Assembly (NCBI GenBank): GCA_029204225.1
Contig: CM055106.1
Location: forward strand, 25,005,368 to 25,069,367
DNA: 64,000 nt
From: Diphasiastrum complanatum
Taxonomy: Eukaryota > Streptophyta > Lycopodiopsida > Lycopodiales > Lycopodiaceae
Reading direction: 5' to 3'
The notes under the pieces are model-generated. The model was not told the DNA's origin and searched no databases. It saw only the letters and a list, made by a program, of their open reading frames with translations. Positions 59,216 through 64,000 of the stretch are shown in pieces; the stretch's first letter is position 1, and the number at the start of each line of letters is the position of its first letter. A program made the translations under genes and the position numbers.

Positions 59216-59918
59216 TTGCTTATTTCTCAAAGAAGGATTCAATAATGGTGTTCAACCAATTCCAACTTGAGTTCTTGTAACCAAAATGTGAGACCTGTCT
59301 CACTAGCTATGTCTAGCTCTCTCAATCTATATCTAGCCTCTATCCAAAGATGAAGCACAAAACAATTTTGAGCCAACTTCATCCAAGCACGTGTAAAGCA
59401 CTCAAAGACTCCACATAAGACTCAAATGCACTATTTTCATGAAACTATGTGGCTATGGCCTCAAAATCACACCTATATCTCACCTAGACAAGATTGGCAA
59501 GCACCAACATGAATTTTTTAATGAAACAAGCTATATGTGAGTCAAATTTGATGTATCCAATCAGGTTGGGTGCCCTACTCACCTTGATTTAAATGGCTAT
59601 AGTTTATAGAAGACACATCCAATTGAGTTGAAAAAATTGCAACACAAACTAGACTTCACTAGTTTTCCAACAAGCTATCACACACTAGATTCAGATCTAC
59701 CTTGGAGAAGCACCAACCATTCAAATTTTGATCATCTCACATATGCCTGAGTAGTATAGTTTGTACAATACCCAACATGGATCAATCCAATGTGATTTTG
59801 ATCCAATTTGATCCAAAAATCCCCTTGATAGCCATTAAGATCCAACTACACCTCCAAAATCATGATTGTAAGCCAAAAATCTCATCACACTTGATGCATG
59901 CAATCAAACCTTAGGTAG

Positions 59919-59930
59919 GCTCTGATACCA
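59919..59930 (-). promoter_or_regulatory. tRNA-Met primer binding site (complement)
   Basis: GCTCTGATACCA in the same TTAGGTAGGCTCTG context as at 49161-49180. It marks the 5' LTR of the minus-strand Copia above. Confidence 0.9.
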
Positions 59931-60680
59931 CTATGTACTTTTCACACGTGTGGGGACAGCCCAAAAAATGTGACTGATCTCCTAAGGTGTGTGTGATTGC
60001 ACATAGATCTATCATTCACAAGATACAAGCAAACTAGCCTGGAAAAACTAAGGCAAGAGCACTTAGACATGCATGAATCATTCACTATTTATCAGACACA
60101 TTGAGATGCAACTCGAGATGAAAAAAAACCAGGTACAAAAGTGGCTTGCTCTTGGTAGAGAGAGAATACATGATGTAGCTCTCATGTAGAGAGAGAGTGT
60201 ACAAAAACTTCTTCAAGATCTCCAAGAAATTATAATGGTGAAACACGATTGGACCTCTAAGACATCGCCTCTTACTATGATTGGACCTCTAAGACATCAC
60301 CTCTTACTTCTTACAACGATTGGACCATTTTGGTGCACCTCACTTCATGATTGGTCCATATTAGCAAATGAGATCAAGAGGTGTTATGTCACTAATTCTC
60401 TAGCATCAAGCCAAGTGTAAGCAACCTACACTATCATGATCTAATCCAGGTCTAAATTTGGCCTAATCACTTGATTACAAGTGTACAAGGAGTGGTTTTT
60501 ATAGAGGACCCCCACTCATTGCAAGCGTATTCACATCTTGTAGAGTAAATATGCTATGTTTTTGTTATGGTTAATGGGCTTATAACCTTCCAACATGATA
60601 AGTTTAATGCAAAATGATTTTTGTAGGTGTGTCCATCAAGGTGCACTCCATGGACTTGTGCACTCCATAGTCCATAGTTT
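59931..60680 (-). repeat. 5' LTR of family A-like Copia (outer edge uncertain)
   Basis: Begins next to the primer site and includes TTTTCACACGTGTGGGG and CTGATCTCCTAAG, related to the family A LTR. Bases 60135-60220 recur at 57472-57560. The right boundary is an estimate. A 24 bp segment (ATGATTGGACCTCTAAGACA) is locally repeated near 60245-60300. Confidence 0.6.
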
Positions 60681-61287
60681 TAATATTGTGTAACTTGATA
60701 AGTCAATCAAGCACAACTTTAGCACTATCTTCAATCAATGATGTGACCATTGAACAGTTATATCATGTTTTGTTCTCACAAAATCCCAAGAAATGTGTAC
60801 TTTTTTTATTTTCTTATCATACATAATAGAGCGTAGTCTTCCTAGCATATTGTACAACAAGCTATAGTATTAGGACAATATACAATGAGGCATGGTTGCA
60901 GTAGATCTAGATTGAAATCCATTGCAAAAACATTTAGGAATGTAAAAGATCTGTGACTTGGATGGTAAAAAAACAAGAATCTTTTATTTTTTTGGAAAAC
61001 GGATTAATGGGTGAATTTTTTTTCTCATTTTTAGTTGAATGAACTTCTAAACAATCAATCAGAACAATCTATTAAAAAATTGGAAAGAGGAAAAAAATAG
61101 CATTGCATAGAAGGTAGAGCTATGTTGATTTGGTCAATTATAGATATACATCTAATCTTGTCGAAACTACATTCTGAAATGTCAAAACCTCAAAAAAAGA
61201 TATATTTTTTGTTCTTGTAGCCATTGGAACCCAAGTACGAGCACGTTAAACTATAGCCATCAGAAACAAGTTGAATGTGCTTGAAGC
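60681..61287. other. Non-coding, nothing recognised
   Basis: AT-rich, with A-runs. No gene motif. Confidence 0.35.
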
Positions 61288-61560
61288 ATGACGAAGGTCA
61301 TAGGATTACTGAATTGCTATTGGCTTGAGACTGTCCACATGAGGGTTTACCTTCAAAATCGCTCATCTACAAAGGCATCGGAAGTCAAAACACCCAAGGA
61401 GGTGTTTTATGGTAGCATTGTTTCTCACTTGAGGACTTTCACTTGTGAGGCTTTTGTTTCTCACTTGAGGACTTTCACTTGTGAGGCTTTTGCACGTTCA
61501 CTCGAAGATGTATGCAAAAAACTTGATGATAAATAAACGAAAGCTATATTTATTCATTCT
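61288..61560 (+). pseudogene. Copia integrase linker fragment with in-frame duplication
   Basis: VYLQNRSSTKASEVKTPKEV near 61345 and VSHLRTFTCEAF near 61420 are the integrase-to-RT linker. A perfect 36 bp tandem duplication (61420-61455 and 61456-61491) doubles twelve codons in frame. KKLDDK follows at 61518. Confidence 0.8.
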
Positions 61561-61695
61561 ATTGGCTATGCTAAAAAAGATTGTCAATTCATAGGCCAGG
61601 GGCCAAGAGCCCAAGGTCTCCTTTATCTTTATCCTTAACAAAAAATTGTCTTTGGTGTAACTAATCCAAAACTCCAAAAACATAGTATATATTGG

Positions 61696-61933
61696 AGGGT
61701 CCGAGGCGGACGCGGCCTTTTGGCGTCTGCGTTTGACGCTCGGACCTGGACGTGTCCGAGCCCCGGACGCGGGGTCGGTCGCGTCCTTCAGATGATGGCT
61801 GGACAGAGTTTACGAGGGAGACAGAGGCTGACGCCCAGAGACACATCGCTCAGAGACGACTCGAAGCATCACAAGAAGGCGATTCTTCCTATAGACCCCC
61901 TCGTGGCAGAGGGAGACCCCCAGGCAGGAGTGT
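61696..61933 (+). other. GC-rich block with basic, Arg/Gly-rich open frame
   Basis: Markedly richer in G and C than its neighbours, with several CG dinucleotides. The + frame contains SDDGWTEFTRETEADAQRHI and ends in RPPRGRGRPPGRS before the LTR edge at 61934. Such tails are common in gag and RNA-binding proteins, but I do not recognise it. It may be a captured fragment or foreign-composition insert. Confidence 0.4.
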
Positions 61934-62339
61934 TGTTAAAATCCTGTTAGGATCTAGTGCAGCATGCGGATCACATCAATCAATCACCATAGACACTCCT
62001 CACAAGCTTTCAAAGATGGCACAACAAAAGCTTTTCTGTATCACAAAGAAAACTGTACATATAGCAAAAGCCCCAACATGCATAGGCTCAACAAGTGTCA
62101 ACACACTAAAAAAGCACATGTTTGACTAAAAGGCCCAACATGGGCTAAAATACTGGCAAACTTAACATGCCCTTGAGTATAGCAAATGTCGTCAAAAGTA
62201 TATTGTACAGGCTAATTTTTCTACGTGTGTGGCTACCTGGCTAACCCAAGTAGCCGTCTACGAGATCAGTGCCCAACTGATATGACAATAGTGGGCCACG
62301 TCTCGAACACAACCAAATACAGTAAATCTAACTAACTAC
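61934..62339 (-). repeat. LTR fragment of family B
   Basis: TGTTAAAATCCTGTTAGGAT and following bases match 10289-10640 of element B. It is cut at about 62339, just before the TCTAACA end, where the Gypsy LTR begins. Confidence 0.8.
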
Positions 62340-62340
62340 A

Positions 62341-63517
62341 TGTCGTACTATACCAACAAGGTTAATATAGATTTTGTAGTAAATAATGTCGTTCCCACAG
62401 AGGACATCGTTAGAAAGTTATGTATTTGGTACAATTTATGACAAGTGGTTTCGAGTGTTACTCAGGCTGTCAACAGACATTAGAAAGATACAATATTACT
62501 TGTGTTTGGGGAATGTAATGTTAATAATTTCAGAACAACAATCTGTCCTCTATCAAATCGAATGAAACACGTTCTACAGGTGAGATGTTATCAGAGTAGT
62601 ATAGCAGTACTACACTCTGGCTGATTAAGGTGTCAACAGAGAGTCGAGAAATGTTTGATGTATTCGTGGTTGTGCAGACAATAAATTAATCGCGTTCACG
62701 AACTGTTCGTTTCTAGACAATTACAATCAGGAACACAGATCAAAGACTCAATTCTTCAGACATGGACTGTCATCTCATATGTATACATACAGCTTTATTC
62801 AATGATCGTGCTAGACTGTACCAAAGATAGTCGTTATTCGAGTGCCGAAAAGACAGTATTCGCAACACACGAATAAGATGATTTCAAGAAAGTTTTTGAG
62901 AGCATGTTTTACGAATACTCAACAAATGATTGTAATGCGCTAGAGAGTCTGTCTGATCAGAGAGTAATTCATGTAATGCGTAGAGATTGCTAGTAGACTC
63001 ATGATCACTCACACTCAACAATGCGGAGAACAGAGATAAGGGAGAATAACTCACAACACTCTATTCACTTCTTCAACCTCTTACATATGCATAAACTCTT
63101 CTCTCTCGATGCTCGAGACTGAAGTGTGAGATCAATATATGTTCTACGGGGTGAACAAACACATCTCTAAAACAACATGTACGTCGCTTCCGTGAAAGGG
63201 TGTAGTTAACAATTAGACTAAGTATACGTTCAATTATACCATAAGAGGTATATTTAACTAAGAGTTAAGATTACTCTAGTTTAACATGTCTTTTCATATG
63301 TTGTCGTTTCGTGTGGACGACCTAGTAAAGGCTATCCAAGGCAATTTCTTTCCTTATAAAGTTCTTGCCCTTTATTATAAGGCAAGTACTTTAGGAGATA
63401 TATTCTCGAAAAATGACTAAGGCCTTTATATACTTATCCAGCTCATATCTTTCTTTTCGAGTATATCATGCCATATTTATGTTGATATTCAATATTTCAC
63501 AATAAAGTGGCATCACA
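62341..63517 (-). repeat. 3' LTR of a Ty3/Gypsy element (left edge inferred)
   Basis: On the minus strand a polypurine tract (GAGGAAGGGGATA, 63518-63530) is followed by TGTGATGCC. The far edge is placed at 62341, where family B is interrupted and TG..CA ends fit. The length is about 1.18 kb, reasonable for plant Gypsy. Confidence 0.6.
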
Positions 63518-63817
63518 TATCCCCTTCCTCAAATGTGAAATGTCCTCGTGAACATATCATCTTTATTTCAAGGATTCTTTGCGAAACATGTTTTTCAGAT
63601 TTTTGTTAAGGCGAAAAGATATTTTTTCGTGTGTTTCGTCCTTTAGATATTTCTTCGTCTTAGAGAATATGTCTTGTGGTTTCGTTGAATAGGTTGATTT
63701 GTTTTGTTTTTTGAATTGTTGATAAGAAGTAGAATCAATCTTCAAAACAGCTTCAAAACTTCAAAAATTCAGTATCACGTAGAAACATCAGCACGTCAAA
63801 GGCACGAATCGTATAGT

Positions 63818-64000
63818 GTCATTTAGAAAATAAGAACACCGCGACAGTTTTCGCATCGTTTCGTTTCGTCGGCTCTGCTTAAACATTCTTTGTAGCATAA
63901 TCTGTTGCAACAAGAATATAACGACACTTTGTATGTCAAATCACAGGTTTGATTGGACCGACAAAGTCAATCCCCCACTTCTCAAATGGTGCAAGAGGCA
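63818..64000 (-). pseudogene. Ty3/Gypsy integrase fragment
   Basis: From the window edge: PLAPFEKWGIDFVGPIKPVI, a stop, then CRYILVATDYATKNV. These are the first catalytic Asp (GIDFVGPI) and the following strand (VATDY.TK) of Gypsy integrases. Two stops and later frame loss show decay. The element continues to the right of the window. Bases 63531-63817 would be its 3' end region. Confidence 0.85.

Overview
This window is nuclear DNA of a land plant with a large, transposon-filled genome. Evidence: nested Ty1/Copia elements primed by initiator tRNA-Met, one Ty3/Gypsy end, introns, long microsatellites, and a single MIKC-type MADS-box first exon (55421-55602, + strand). The MADS exon resembles those of ferns and seed plants alike. 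The wide spacing would suit a fern or gymnosperm, but I cannot name the species. I see no bacterial-type operon, rRNA, tRNA or CRISPR.

Layout. 1-2342: 3' half of a Copia element (zinc knuckle, RT, RNase H, LTR). 2343-3640: piece of a non-coding repeat here called R. 3900-4600 (-): broken reverse transcriptase, probably Penelope-like. 4592-9750: a DNA-transposon-like unit (T1) with a + gene containing an exact 4 x 376 bp tandem amplification and a converging - gene. 9900-17824: R again, interrupted by a non-coding LTR element (10289-14372) and a deleted Copia (15373-17384). 17825-24892: LTR-like block, minus-strand Copia pol, an LTR element with an unusual gag-like ORF, and a 1.1 kb foldback element. 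25260-31020: Copia fragments, a MITE, microsatellites, small repeats. 31240-33966: exons of a third T-like fragment, including an Ulp1/C48 protease on the - strand. 33975-35198 (+) and 35201-43374 (-): two opposing Copia parts with the same LTR family, with a second T unit (T2, 35784 to about 41.7 kb) between. 43440-46640: Copia integrase and gag fragments and another Ulp1 exon. 47701-49786 (-): 5' half of the Copia whose 3' half opens the window. 49792-54195: inverted R, then a 1.8 kb tandem duplication with CT/CA microsatellites. 54200-57400: low-repeat island with the MADS exon. 57470-64000: Copia, LTR and Gypsy remnants.

Two stories stand out. First, the Copia halves at 1-2342 (+) and 47701-49786 (-) share about 600 bp LTRs and a CCAAT target duplication, and both are flanked by adjoining parts of R. 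They look like one element cut by an inversion (or assembly error) of about 47 kb. Second, T1, T2, the Ulp1-bearing fragments and several MITEs or foldbacks starting CATTAG look like one little-known DNA transposon family. It has a zinc-binding DDE-like + gene, a convergent - gene and possibly a SUMO-protease-like gene. Nearly every coding region is broken; apart from the MADS exon I see no intact host gene.
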